Position numbers and translations under genes: made by a program. A DNA stretch of 64,000 nucleotides from Thuidium tamariscinum (taxonomy: Eukaryota > Streptophyta > Bryopsida > Hypnales > Thuidiaceae): NCBI GenBank assembly GCA_947034885.2, contig OX344752.2, positions 17,856,001-17,920,000 of the forward strand, written 5' to 3'. The notes under the pieces were generated by a model that did no database searches, was not told the DNA's origin, and saw only the letters and a program-made list of their open reading frames with translations. This document shows, piece after piece, positions 24,707-35,552 of the stretch. Positions within the stretch are counted from its first letter, which is position 1, and every line of letters starts with the position of its first letter.

Positions 24707-25308
24707 GGATTCCATTTTACGAGCACCAGAACTTGTGCAAGCCCATCTCAAACTACAAGTGGTCTGGACTTCATCAACAACCACAACCCTCTTGCCTCTG
24801 CGTGCAATGCAAAGTACAAATTCAACTGATCTATGAATAGATGGGGCTTTCATTCAAATTTATGTACATAATTGTAGTTAACAATAATTTCAAAATTGAG
24901 AAGTTCATGCTTCCAAGGACACCGGAACTGCGGCTCACTGAGCAAGTTACAAAGTTTTGGTGTTCATTGCTGCAGGAAATTCTTCAACTGCAACCATTGG
25001 CTATCCTTCTAGGCATCTTCTGCGAAAAGAGCTCCTTCAGTTAGAACTGACTTTTGCCATAGGAATACCACGATGGCAAGTGAAGCAATTACTTAGGATT
25101 TGCTTCACTTCAAGAATTCCATAATTTGTTTGTATATGATTGAGTTGACCTAATGAGAAAACTGAGCATTGAGGAAGACCTTCATTCCTAGTATACAACT
25201 CTATCAATGGCCATTAGTGACCGCACTATACTTTGATTTGGAGTTTCTATGATTGAACCTCACATTCTAAAATGCCAGATTTCATGAGAGGGAACAAAGC
25301 AAATACCC
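24707..25308. other. Flank of the CACTA insertion, no intact gene
   Basis: Moderate GC just after the element (24707-24840), including a frame HFTSTRTCASPSQTTSG that ends in TGA, might be part of an interrupted gene. The rest is AT-rich. Confidence 0.25.
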
Positions 25309-25600
25309 CGGGGAGGACACTTCTTGTATATTTGGGGGACCTACATGCGGCGGTGGGGTATTTTTAGGGGGGCTATCAATTACTTGTAATCATTACTTGG
25401 CAACATTAAAAGAGCCCCTATTTTATCATAAAGCGGAACAATCAACCATATTATCATCCCTATTTTATTTTTGAAACACTTTGCCTTTTTAATGTCCTGT
25501 ATTTTATATGTAAATGTCTTATAAATTTACCTAAGATTATTTAAATGTATCCTATATTTCGCCGCACGTAAGTTATTAAACAATGGGAAGTGTCTTCCTC
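25309..25600. mobile_element. Short inverted relative of the 20149 element
   Basis: The ends GGGGAGGACACTTC and GAAGTGTCTTCCTC are inverted repeats similar to the GGGTGGGTCACTTC end at 20149. The interior read on the minus strand matches 20160-20300 and 20830-20900 of that copy. No clear target duplication is seen. Probably a deleted member of the same family. Confidence 0.5.
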
Positions 25601-28267
25601 TAGACAACTTAGAACCCATCAACAATCCTTCTTTTTAAGTATTTTTAGTGAAGTGGCATGATCGTGGAAAACCATCATTGTTGGCTAGAGAGAAGTCATT
25701 GTCTACTACTAATGTCTTGAAAGTAACATTATATTTTCATTCACTTTATGATTTCATTTACATTTTTTGATCTTTCAATTCCAAAAGAATTTGTAGAGAA
25801 GCAAATGACTGATTAGGTAAAATTTCTTGAACCATAATCTCTTGCAATACAAAGAGAAATTGCAAATCATCAGGCATGTTGGAATTAGGAATGCATCTAA
25901 TTGTTCAAACTATATGCATACACGTGATCGAGAATCTCAGTCTTTGTAATGAGAAGAATTCTTCCTCGAAATGGAAAAAAATATGGATAATTTGAAGAGC
26001 ACTGCCTATATTATCTCTCGTGAAATTCAAAACTAAGAAAATTGTTTCGTAAATATGGTCAATTTCATTATTGATAGAGAATGGAAAATACAATGAAAAG
26101 AGCTCTTTTTTACTAATTTCGTAAAAATAGTAAGGAAATTCAGAAAATGAGAATGAGACATCCATTTATTCTCTAAGTCAAGGTCTTTCTTTTCCAACAA
26201 ATTTAATCTTTGGAAAAAATAAATTCTATTCTCCACACTTGCGCAAAGTCAGCCACTTTGACGACATGTGGAGGGTGAACAATATAGTATTTTCAAATTT
26301 GTACAATTCTGCAATGCTCGGAAGACTATATTAATTTGAATTTTAATGAAGTAGTGGAATACTCTTGATCTAATAAAATTGCTTGGAAGTGAACTTTAAC
26401 GACCACAGACATTTGCAATGAATGGCTAATTCAACTACGATTCTCTTTCATATTGCATGTCGAAATATTTTTCTAGTACAACTAGGAAGTAATTACCTAT
26501 TGCTATAATTGAAATTCATATTCATTGTGAATATTACTATTTTAAAGATACTCCTATTTTTTGCATTCACTAATTCAGAATGGATATCTGTAAGGCACAG
26601 CTTGCCTTGTCATATTCATACATTTGTGGGACTTCTTGTTTTCAGATGAAGAAAACATTGAGCACCTCATTTTGAAGAAGTTGAAAGAAAAGGATGGAGA
26701 AATGTCTTCTTAATAGACTTATAGCTTGAAGAAAGATGAATTAGAAATTTAATAATCCTATTTGGTATAAAAATGTTAGTAATCATTCATCAAAATGATT
26801 CTAGCATGCATTGTAGCCATTCATAAAAAATAAGCTTTGATTTGGTAATCACTTTGTATAATTGGCAGAGGTAGAATTCCAAAGATCTAGTTCTCCATTG
26901 GACGGTTTTCTATTCAAGAGAAACTATATGTCAGAACACCTATTTTGAAAACTCTACCCTTTCTTTTCCTTTTCCTACTGAAAGAAATATTTCACGTCCA
27001 AGGCATATTCTATTGGAAGGTGAAATCATTGGCAATGTACATTTTTTTGGGTTGAATGATCTCGTAACTTAAAAGTTCTCAAAAATAATTATACAAAATA
27101 CAACTAAAAATACCAAGATTTCTTTCAATTGTCTTCATAATGAAGGTGTTCTTTTATTACCATTCCAATTGAAGGAAGACAATAATTGTACTAAAGGTAG
27201 TCCACTTACCTCGTACACAAACTTGTCTTAGTAGTACAAACAAAAAATTAGTGTTACCTCACAATATTATTTTGTGGAAATGAGCACAATAGAGTACTAC
27301 TCCAATCGACTTTCATGTAAAATATAATTGCGATTTCAGTGGAATCGCGGAACAACACTATTTGAATACATTAAGGTACAACCCACAATGCTTGTGTGTG
27401 AGCATGGACATGCAAGCATGTGAGCTTCTAATGTGTACATAAGTACATATACTTCCACCTTTGAAGGTGGTCATAGTAAAAATACCTATAATATATTAGG
27501 TACTGCCTACATTAAAAAAACACTCTCATTTATATAACTTCAAAATTCCACCAGAAATACAATTTCTATTTTCAAGATTTGAAATTTTTTTTTCGGTCAT
27601 AAAATTTATGTATTTTTATTGATTTATAAAAAAATGAAAAATATTCAACCTCCAAACCCCAAGGGATTAAGAAAAAATACGAATGTGTTATAAAGTATAA
27701 GCTTTACAAATTTTTTGAAGTTAGCATCAAAGAAGGTAATGTAAAGCATAGACATTAGAAAGAATTCATATGATCAAAATTAAGAAACTATTTATAGATT
27801 CTCTTCAAATGAGTATCGAAGATATAACTTCCAAAATTCACCGAACATACAATTTCTATTTTTAGGATTTGAAATATTTTATCATTGGTCAAAATTGTGT
27901 TTTTTATTGATTTGTCAGAAAATAAAAAATATTTATGAATGAGAGCATCAAAACTTCCCCCAAATAGTAAGTTCGTCAACACTAAGTAATTTTAGACGTT
28001 TTATGCTATTTCTTTTTTTTTTGCTATAACTTTTGTTTGATTGTATAGATCTTAGTTTTGAATGCAAATGTTGAAACACAATCCAATATTTTGAAATTTT
28101 GGAAAAAAAATTTGAAATTCTTTTTTTTCCCGAAAATGTTGCCCGAAGTTGGACAACGACCGTAAAATGGTCACTTGAGCACTTAGGGGTTACCAAAATC
28201 AATTTTTTAATATGAAATGATTTTTAAAATTTTCAAAAAATAAGAAACTTAATTTTTGTCATGATCT
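25601..28267. other. AT-rich intergenic region, nothing recognised
   Basis: Very AT-rich with scattered short frames only. GCACTTAGGGGTTAC near 28180 resembles a right terminus of the piggyBac-like family, but no left partner was found. Confidence 0.35.
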
Positions 28268-28271
28268 TTAG

Positions 28272-29007
28272 CCCCTAAATGCCGGGCCTATACCCACAGT
28301 TTTCAGCCCTTGTGTCCAACACTCTGTTTGCTCCTTTTTAGGGACTCTATTTGTATAAAAAAATTTATATTTATTTTTCAGAGATGAAGCTACAGGTCTT
28401 CTATACTTCCCAAAAAATTTAGATTTTTTTTGACGAAAATTGATTTTTCTGAGAATTTTTGAAGAAAAAAGGAAGAAAAATCATATCAAATAGAAAATTA
28501 TCTCGAAAAATCTGAGAATTTCACTAAGTGTGGAAATTTTAGTGGCAAACATCATGGTGTAAACTCAATTTCCGTGTCATTCTATAATTACAATCTAGAA
28601 GACTTTGAAAGTACATATGAAGTTCAAATTGCAATAAAATATTGAAATTATGTTTCTTTTTCAGAATTCCAATTGGAGAAGAAACTAGAATAGATAAGCT
28701 TCACTTTATTAGTTGGAATCAAACTCCAAAAATATCATTTTTCTGGAGAAATTTGAGATTTAGAGAAAGGAACAAAATTTCCCAAAGTACACTGAAAATA
28801 GCATTTTTTGTGATCCGTTTTTTCCTGTAATTTCTAATTCATGTGAAGAGAAATACTCACATGATTGCAAAATGAGTTAATTACTCTTCGTAATCCTTTG
28901 TGAAAGGTCAAGCAATGAGAAATGGATGAAAAATTGCTAGCAATCTCCCTGTACACTGTAGCAAATTCGTGCAAACGCCAGGAAATGGCGCTGCCGGCGC
29001 TTGAGGG
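28272..29007. mobile_element. piggyBac-like element flanked by TTAG
   Basis: The left end CCCCTAAATGCCGGGC follows TTAG (28268-28271). The right end GCCGGCGCTTGAGGG is followed by TTAG (29008-29011). The termini are imperfect inverted repeats of the same type as the TTAA-flanked elements at 6009 and 15641. The interior is AT-rich and non-coding. The four-base duplication with an unusual last base lowers certainty. Confidence 0.5.
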
Positions 29008-29011
29008 TTAG

Positions 29012-29592
29012 AAATAATTTTTTTTTTGGCATTGGATTCCTACATGAAAAGCTCTAGTGCTCCAAAATGTGAATGCAACGAAACTGCTAGGTGTTTTGTG
29101 CAATCAGCCTCTATAATTATATCAACACCATCAAATCTTGGAAATCCCAAAACGAAGGGATGATGGATTAGAATTGTGATTGTCATCAACAATCCTAATT
29201 GTATTTTACAAAATGCAATCATTCAATCTCATGTTGATTCCAATGAAGACACTTGTGTTGGTTTCATTTCCATTTTCAATTTCACTAGTTTTCTAATAGT
29301 AGAAATTTATAAGGGATTTAAGGCAAATGTGTTGAACATTTCTACGTTACCGTCTGAAGAGACCTTCATTTCAAACCCAATCTAATCAACAATACTGAAC
29401 ATGTGGAAGTCATTTTCTTTAATTTGAATTGTGGAGGAATTTTTAGTAACTACTACTTCCTGAGTTTCCAAATTTGTGGAAAAAATAGGTGATAGCAACG
29501 GTGTGTCTAACTTTACGCAAAGCAAATGAATTTGTAAATAACACTAGTATGCAATTGTCATTTGTATCACAGCTCTAGAATTGTATGCCAAA
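29012..29592. other. AT-rich spacer, nothing recognised
   Basis: Only short open frames with no motifs. Confidence 0.35.
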
Positions 29593-29594
29593 TA

Positions 29595-30166
29595 CTACCT
29601 CTGTCCCAAAATGATTTTCCTATCAAACAAAATATTATGGATTAATGCCAAAAATAACATTTTAAAGTCCCCTTTGGATTTGTAAGCAAAGTTTGGTTCA
29701 CTCTTTAAGTTATTAACTTTGAAACTCTGAGTTTCAAAAGCCTTTTCCAAAGTGTAATTCTCTAGTACAGAAAAGTAGAATTTTGGAGGCATTTTCAAAA
29801 AGCAAGAGTAGGCACTTGAATTTTGAATTTGAGGTTTTTATTTTGTGGGTGATTAATATAGGCCTATGACCATGTGTGAACCTTTGTTCCAACTACGAAA
29901 GGTCGACCTCCTTCAAGTCGGCAACATTGAAAGAGATGCAAGAAATACGAACAAAAAGTGTTGATAAACCCCTTTAGTGATTTTTTTTGTCTTTTGATTG
30001 ATGGTTTTATAAATGGAAGGGAAATTATTGCTTGAAGTTTAATTTGCTAGTCTTGGAGAAGAATTAAAATCCGAATCTGACAAATTTTCATATCGGAAAA
30101 GGCAACAAGATCATTTTGGGCCAACAAATTAGCGCCAACATAAAGATCATTTTGGGACGGAGGGAG
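29595..30166. mobile_element. Mariner-like non-autonomous element (Stowaway type)
   Basis: The left end CTACCTCTGTCCCAAAATGA and the right end TCATTTTGGGACGGAGGGAG are inverted repeats, flanked by TA dinucleotides (29593-29594 and 30167-30168). CTCCCTCCGTCCCAAAAT is the well-known terminus of plant Tc1/mariner and Stowaway elements. The interior of 572 bp encodes no transposase. Confidence 0.85.
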
Positions 30167-30449
30167 TAGCCGTTATTGATGATTTTCCAGACATCCTCCA
30201 TTTTCGACAGGAGTCTTCCAGATTGGGGGATCACGAGAAGCCTTTTTCTTTCGCGGCACCGAGTGGCCACATTCCACCATTTCAAATAGTATTTTTTTGC
30301 GTGACATTTTCCAAATCTATTAAAGATATGGATGAAGTTACCAAATTTGCATGAGAAAGTGTCTGAATATGACTGGAAAGTGTTTTAATATGGATGAATG
30401 TCAAATTACAATGCTTCACCATCTTGGAACGTTCTCAAAAAGTAAAAGT

Positions 30450-30926
30450 AAAAGGCTGGTAACGGTGACCAACTTCGGGACAGGCTTGAGCGGCCACTGT
30501 AGCTCCGGCGGAGGTTCGGTTTTTTGTCCACGACGTGCAGGTTCGGCCCGAACCTAGAGGGCCGTGCCGAACCTGCTGGCATCGGGTGGTCGTCATCTGC
30601 GTGGGGTCGGGGTCCAACGCTCATTTCCAGGTTTTCTGTTTTCCTCTTCCTCTCTTCGCGCGCTGTCTCCCTGCTGCATTGCGAGAAATCGTAGTCGCCC
30701 TCCTTCGTTTTCTCTCTCCTTGCGGCGTGCGCATCTTAGTGTTTGTTGTGTTTGCTCATTTTGTGGAATATGAGCGTGCACAGGGGAGTCTCTTGAGGCA
30801 TCGGCGTCTTCTGTATGTCATAGTTTTGTTGATTGGAGGCGTGCGCGAGGGAGTCGATGTGAGCGCCGCCTTCTCCCGCTGCCGCACTGCGTCGTGTGGG
30901 CGACTGGCCGAATCCATTGCGCCACT
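30450..30926. other. GC-rich island with a hairpin, possible promoter or leader
   Basis: An abrupt GC-rich block follows the AT-rich tract. It contains GCAGGTTCGG (about 30538) and CCGAACCTGC (about 30574) as an inverted repeat. It ends exactly at the left duplication CCACT (30922-30926) of the TG...CA element. Open frames here overrun into that element and are not credible genes. I infer that it is the promoter or 5-prime leader of the gene at 36.8 kb, displaced by the insertion. Confidence 0.35.
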
Positions 30927-31954
30927 TGTCGTAGCACAGGAAAGCACAATTCCTTCTCTAAGGCTTTAGAATGCACTAAATTAGCCTTAAAGTGACTCGT
31001 GTATCGTTCCCAAGAGATTTGGTCGAAAGTTGACGAAAGACCGGAATACGTTAGTGGTTATCACAACAAAACCCAAGCAAAAGACTGATCCGGTCTTGGT
31101 CTCCAACGTTCCTAAGATTTCCTTGGACCTGATTACCAGATCAATCCTTTATCCTTCCAAACTAAGTCTATCTATCTATACCTGTATGTTCACCACCTTG
31201 ATGCTTACGCTCACTAGATATGGGACTAAAGACCGGATACTAGTAGCTGGTCCAATCCCTAGTATAGTAACCAAGTGTAAGTTTAACCTCGATAACAAGA
31301 GGGATCTGCTTGTTTGGGCGTTTAGGAAGGAAGCTTACTCCTACCCTTCAAGTTTTAAAGTGTCAGAAGTTCCACTTATGAGTAAAAAGAAACTACTACT
31401 ACAAACAGACCGGAATACCTCACAACTGGACCGGGACTAATCCGACCCAGCAGGTCACGCAAGCACTCCTACCTAATCCTAACAAAGACTACAACGACGG
31501 AAGAACCAGTTAGTCTAATCCCTGGTAGAATAAGGGCGGTAGCTTATGCAAGAGAGCTGAATTTCCTCACTTAGTCCTTCTTTCTTCTACAGAGACCGGA
31601 TCACCATTCAGTTGGCATTTGGCCGGACGCTCCCGATCTCAAACCCAGACTCTACAAGTGTCTATCTCTATCAAATACTCCCTAGACCTGTTTCAGAAAG
31701 CACTGTGGGATCCTACACAAATTCCCTATCAAAACCGAATTCACTTTAAGTCCAGAGACCGGATAAACTGACCATCCGGGCACACACTTATCCACACAAG
31801 GTTGCAATCCTAACCATCACCATAAGACTTTGACAAGGTCCCATGCACACAGTCCACTTCAAAGTGAATCAGAAAGGTTCTGACTTGTATTTGCAACACA
31901 AAAACTTGTGAAAGTAAGATAACATAATGCGCGCCCGAATTCAATTACGAACCG

Positions 31955-31965
31955 GGTTTAAATAC
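31955..31965 (-). promoter_or_regulatory. TATA-like site in the element's 3-prime part
   Basis: On the minus strand this reads GTATTTAAACC, conserved in copy 2 (about 60258). If the whole element is an LTR, this would be the U3 promoter for the full retroelement transcript, with the ORF lying in U3. Inference only. Confidence 0.3.
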
Positions 31966-32193
31966 TAAACTGCAAGAAAACCTAAAAGTGCAAATGGAAT
32001 CAACACCAGCCGCCAAGAATGCCACCTCACATTCCTTTACAACTTGGGTAGGTTGACTTCCACAAAACTACAAAAATACCAACAAAATAGGATCATAGAT
32101 CCTACATATCTGGATCCGGTCTAAGTTCAAAAGTTCCTAACCTAAATATAACTTGGTTTAGTCGCCTTCCTATCTACCTGTAATTAATGCCCC

Positions 32194-34290
32194 CTATTTC
32201 CTCGCCTTCTTGAGAGGCGACGCACCTTTCCGGGTTGGCTGCTTCTTCGGAGACCGGTACATCTTGATGGGCTTGGGTTTCGGTTTGGTCTTACCCCGCG
32301 CCCTGGCCCTGGTCTTCGTGGTCTCTGCCAATGCCTGGTCCGCATCTGAGTACTGTTCCGACTCATCACCGGAGTCGGTCTCTTCCTCCGAGTCCTCATC
32401 TTCCTCATTTGACTCCTCTTCCTCTTCATCCCGGGCCTTCCGCTTCACCTTGGATGTCTCCGCGGTCTTCTTCTTGAATCTGGTGATGGGCGGGTGGTGC
32501 ACTATCTTGCTTTGCGGGGTCTGCTCCCCCACTCTCTCGGCAGTCCGGGCTGGTCCCTGGCTTGGTGACCCGGATCCAGATCCGGTCTTCAGTATAGAGC
32601 GGACCTGCACCGTTGCCTTCGCTTCCCCTCCGGTCTTTGGTTGTGTGATGACCGTGGGTGATGACTTGCTTGGAGAATCATCCAACAAGGTGATGAACTT
32701 GGTCTTCTCCCTTGGTGGTGTAGTTCCCCGGATTATCTCCCTCAACACAATCGGCTCGGGTTCCGGCTCCTTGGTCTTCTCGGGTTGAGAAACCCTGGGC
32801 TCTTCAATCCGGGCCGGTGGGACAGATTCCTCCTCCACTGCGTCGGTCCTGGTTCCCTCTTCCTTCGCCGGTTCAGATATGCCGGCTTCTACCTCGACAG
32901 CTGCTAGTGGTGGCTGATCCTTCGGTTGCTCCTTCTCCATCTTTGTCTCTTCCGGTCCTGAGACCGGAGCAGAACTAGCTTGGACCTCCGTGACTACTGA
33001 CCGCCACTTCTCCAGCGCTGCCTCCATTTTCTTGTTGTAGGCCACCAGAGCTGTAAGCATCTGAGGACCCACCATCTTGCCTACTTCCAAGACCTTCCTG
33101 TCGAAAAGCATGGCTTTGTTGACGACTTCACCCGGATGCGTGATGAACTCTCGGATTTCTCCGAGTGTGTTCCGGGCCTGCGTGGTGAGGCGTCTCTCTT
33201 CATCCAGCTCCTCCTGAGTGTGATGGAGCTCCCTCCTCAGGGCTGAGACCTGATTTGTTAGCCGGAGTACCTCCTCTCTGTCCCGACTATCATGAGCCTC
33301 CTGAATCAATTCTCCCAACACCTCCATGATCTTGGAGGGGGGAATAGAGCCTAAGGCTTGGCTTATGGCCCGCAATAACCCTCTCTCCTCTAGGTGGTGC
33401 TTTCTGAAATCTTCCAGGTCTCGCAGGATCCTTAGCAAGGGATCCTGTTCCCAGACCGGATCTAACCTCTGGGCTTCCCCGGCTACTACAGGGGTTTCTA
33501 GAGGTGGATCCTCTCTTCCTACCTCTGGAACCTCCTCTACTTCTTGTGTGCCTCCTTGATGCCCCTCCTGACTCTCATCCTCGGAGTCCTCCTCATCCTG
33601 GTCATTTTCCGCTTCCGGGTCTGCAATCTCATACTCTATCAATGCAGCCCCTACCTCGTAAGCTTCCATCTCCTTCTCTCTCAAGAGGTCTAACGAATGA
33701 TACAGATGAAACAGGAATGGTGAAATGGGAGAGGGTTTAGATTTCCCAATTCCTTTCACCATTCGGTCCATCCGGTCCCTCATAACTAACCCCCAATCTA
33801 TCTTCCTGTCTCCCGACAGTGCACCAAAGACAGTGTTGGCCACGGTGACCGTAATCCTACTAGGTCTATCCGGGTTCAAGATCGCCATCATGAACCGCAG
33901 TAGCCTCTTGTGTCTAGCAGACACACACTCTGCTACTGTAAAGCCGTCCTTCGGGTTGGTGGGCCTGCGGAACTTCCCTTGGTGGAATTTGTCCGTCCGG
34001 GTGCCCGTCGCATCTCCTCCTTGCTCGAAGGCGTACACCTTGCGCCACATCGCTGCACTCCACTCCTTTGGCAGCGCCCGGACCGTCCCTTTCCACTCGT
34101 TGGTCTGGCCGGCCAGTAGCTCCTCCACCATCGCCTCATCCTTCAGGTTCCAGGGGTGAGCCATGAACCCCTTGCAGCCCATCTGCCTGAGGTCTTCCTC
34201 CAGCTCCCTCTTGTCTTGTGCGTCAGTTGGCACGACCGGATTCACATTCCGGAAGGCTAGAATCCTTCCTTCCTGCACCTCTTCTGCCAT
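32194..34290 (-). CDS. 698-aa element-encoded protein, plant transposon-protein-like N-terminus
   Basis: An uninterrupted frame runs from ATG 34290 (MAEEVQEGRILAFRNVN) to TAG 32194. Residues about 1-220 look globular: ARHKRLLRFMMAILNPD, then ANTVFGALSGDRKIDWGL and PSPISPFLFHLYHSLDLL. The order (invariant helix, DWG-type motif, a final FP-type hydrophobic helix) recalls the 'putative plant transposon protein' domain that precedes retroelement-derived ORFs in other plants; I hold this loosely. Next comes an acidic stretch (about 225-260), a helical coiled-coil region (about 290-440), a long Pro/Glu/Lys-rich linker and a basic tail ending KKQPTRKGASPLKKARK, a likely nuclear signal. No catalytic motif is seen. 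A TATA-like TATAAG on the minus strand (34521-34526) lies about 230 bases upstream. The copy in the other element is broken, so this one is probably the younger or selected copy. Confidence 0.8.
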   Translation of the reverse strand: MAEEVQEGRILAFRNVNPVVPTDAQDKRELEEDLRQMGCKGFMAHPWNLKDEAMVEELLAGQTNEWKGTVRALPKEWSAAMWRKVYAFEQGGDATGTRTDKFHQGKFRRPTNPKDGFTVAECVSARHKRLLRFMMAILNPDRPSRITVTVANTVFGALSGDRKIDWGLVMRDRMDRMVKGIGKSKPSPISPFLFHLYHSLDLLREKEMEAYEVGAALIEYEIADPEAENDQDEEDSEDESQEGHQGGTQEVEEVPEVGREDPPLETPVVAGEAQRLDPVWEQDPLLRILRDLEDFRKHHLEERGLLRAISQALGSIPPSKIMEVLGELIQEAHDSRDREEVLRLTNQVSALRRELHHTQEELDEERRLTTQARNTLGEIREFITHPGEVVNKAMLFDRKVLEVGKMVGPQMLTALVAYNKKMEAALEKWRSVVTEVQASSAPVSGPEETKMEKEQPKDQPPLAAVEVEAGISEPAKEEGTRTDAVEEESVPPARIEEPRVSQPEKTKEPEPEPIVLREIIRGTTPPREKTKFITLLDDSPSKSSPTVITQPKTGGEAKATVQVRSILKTGSGSGSPSQGPARTAERVGEQTPQSKIVHHPPITRFKKKTAETSKVKRKARDEEEEESNEEDEDSEEETDSGDESEQYSDADQALAETTKTRARARGKTKPKPKPIKMYRSPKKQPTRKGASPLKKARK

Positions 34291-34520
34291 CTCTCACTTG
34301 ACGCCTACACAATCTAGGCGCGGTCCAACTTAACTAAACCTCCCGCGCTCAAGAACCTGTCAGCTAGCGTAGTGCTATTCGCTCAACTATGTACCAGACC
34401 GGATTGACAGTTTATCTATCCCTTCTCTCTGTCTGTAGACCGAATACTCTATCTCTGGCCGGAAACCCTTTCTCGAACTGCGTGCAAGAAAGTGGCAGGA
34501 CCTGGCCCTGCTTCCCTGGT

Positions 34521-34526
34521 CTTATA
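34521..34526 (-). promoter_or_regulatory. TATA-like box upstream of the element ORF
   Basis: AAAGTATAAGACCAGG on the minus strand lies 230 bases before the ATG at 34290. The same site is kept in copy 2 (57692-57697, AAATATAAGACCAGG). Conservation between two otherwise diverged copies is compatible with a promoter but not proof. Confidence 0.4.
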
Positions 34527-34846
34527 CTTTTTCCCCCGGCATTAATTACTGACCGTTAGGTTTAAACCAGTCTGGTCACGTGGGAGAGATCCCGACGATC
34601 TCTAGACTCGGTAGCCACTCATTACCTATCCGGTCTCGGTCGCTAGGTGGGCGGAATCCGGGATTTCATACGCTGTCCCTTAACGTAGTTTCTGGTTTAC
34701 GGTCTAGGGTTTTCCGGTTTCCAGTCTTGGTCCCAATTATGTGTAGAAACTAAGAAAAAAAAAAAAAAAATGGGGATTGAATAGATCCCTCTTCCCGTAT
34801 TTTGCTTAAGAACTTGCTTAGGTGAATTCTAGGTTGCCACACCACT

Positions 34847-35072
34847 CCAATTCAACTGTGAGGTAAGTTCGTTCTTCATTGCAGCTTCAATTGTTCAATG
34901 CAGTTTCAGGGTTCCGTTTGAGTTATTGGGGGAGTTGGCGAGCGGGATTGTGCTTTGTGTCTCGATGTTGTATCCGTTCCATCAAGGTTTGCAATTTCTA
35001 CTGCTTGTGTTGGAAATGTGAGTTGCCTAGCACGATGGTGGTTCAGTGTTCGGAGATTGTGTAGTTCCATTT
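34847..35072 (+). promoter_or_regulatory. Leader exon end and strong 5-prime splice site (34863)
   Basis: AACTGTGAG|GTAAGTTCG at 34863 is a near-ideal plant donor. It follows directly after the right edge of the TG...CA element. With the element removed, it joins the GC island at 30450-30926, which supports an untranslated first exon of the plus-strand gene at 36829 (preceded by CTGTCAG, a good acceptor). This is inference. Confidence 0.4.
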
Positions 35073-35460
35073 CTCTCCGCGTATTTGTTTCATAGGTTTC
35101 CGTCCGTTGATTGCATTAGTTATGCAAATGCGGAATTGGATAGCTTCCAGATTCTAGGTCTGCTCTCTCCGCGTGTTTGTTTCACAGGTTTCTGTCCGTG
35201 GATTGCATTTGTTATGCAAATGCGGAATTGAGTAGCTTCCAGATTCTAGGTCTGCTCTCTCTGCGTGTTTGTTTCATAGGTTTCCGTCCGTGGATTGCAT
35301 TTGTTATGCAAATGCGGAATTGAGTAGCTTCCAGATTCTAGGTCTGCTCTCTCTACGTGTTTGTTTCATAGGTTTCCGTCCGTGGATTGCATTTGTTATG
35401 CAAATGCGGAATTGAGTAGCTTCCAGATTCTAGGTCTACTCTCTCCGCGTGTTTGTTTCA
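35073..35460. repeat. 92-bp minisatellite, 4 full units plus a partial
   Basis: Units begin at 35073, 35165, 35257, 35349 and 35441 (last one partial), exactly 92 bp apart. Each contains CTCTCYCCGCGTGTTTGTTT, TTTCCGTCCGTGGATTGCAT, TATGCAAATGCGGAATTG and CTTCCAGATTCTAGGTCT. TATGCAAAT matches an octamer-like word, and each unit has a CTTCCAG acceptor-like word. It lies in the inferred first intron of the 36.8-kb gene. Confidence 0.9.
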
Positions 35461-35552
35461 AAATGTGCACTGCAGTAGTATTGCACGCCTGTCGCAACAA
35501 TAGTGCCCTATAACTGCGCAGCCATGGTAGATCGCAGCAGGTTGATTCACGG

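Larger units (their letters stand above)
30927..34841 (-). mobile_element. TG...CA element copy 1 (LTR-like ends, 3915 bp)
   Basis: On the minus strand it begins TGTGGCAACCTAGAATTCAC and ends TTTCCTGTGCTACGACA. The flanks are a 5-bp duplication CCACT (30922-30926 and 34842-34846). TG...CA ends with 5-bp duplications are typical of LTR retrotransposon integration. No pair of internal LTRs, no primer binding site of the usual TGGTATCAGAGC type, and no reverse transcriptase or integrase are present. It could be a solo LTR from a giant-LTR family that carries an ORF, or a separate class with integrase-like target use. AGACCGGA-type words recur in both non-coding ends. A second copy is at 57379-61293. 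Confidence 0.7.

Noticed and set aside
30535-30969. Plus-strand 144-codon frame in the GC island
   Set aside because: It runs into the transposable element and has no motif; better explained as promoter or leader DNA.
31030-31440. Plus-strand 136-codon frame in the element's 3-prime region
   Set aside because: The corresponding frame in copy 2 is shifted and different; antisense to the element, so probably chance.
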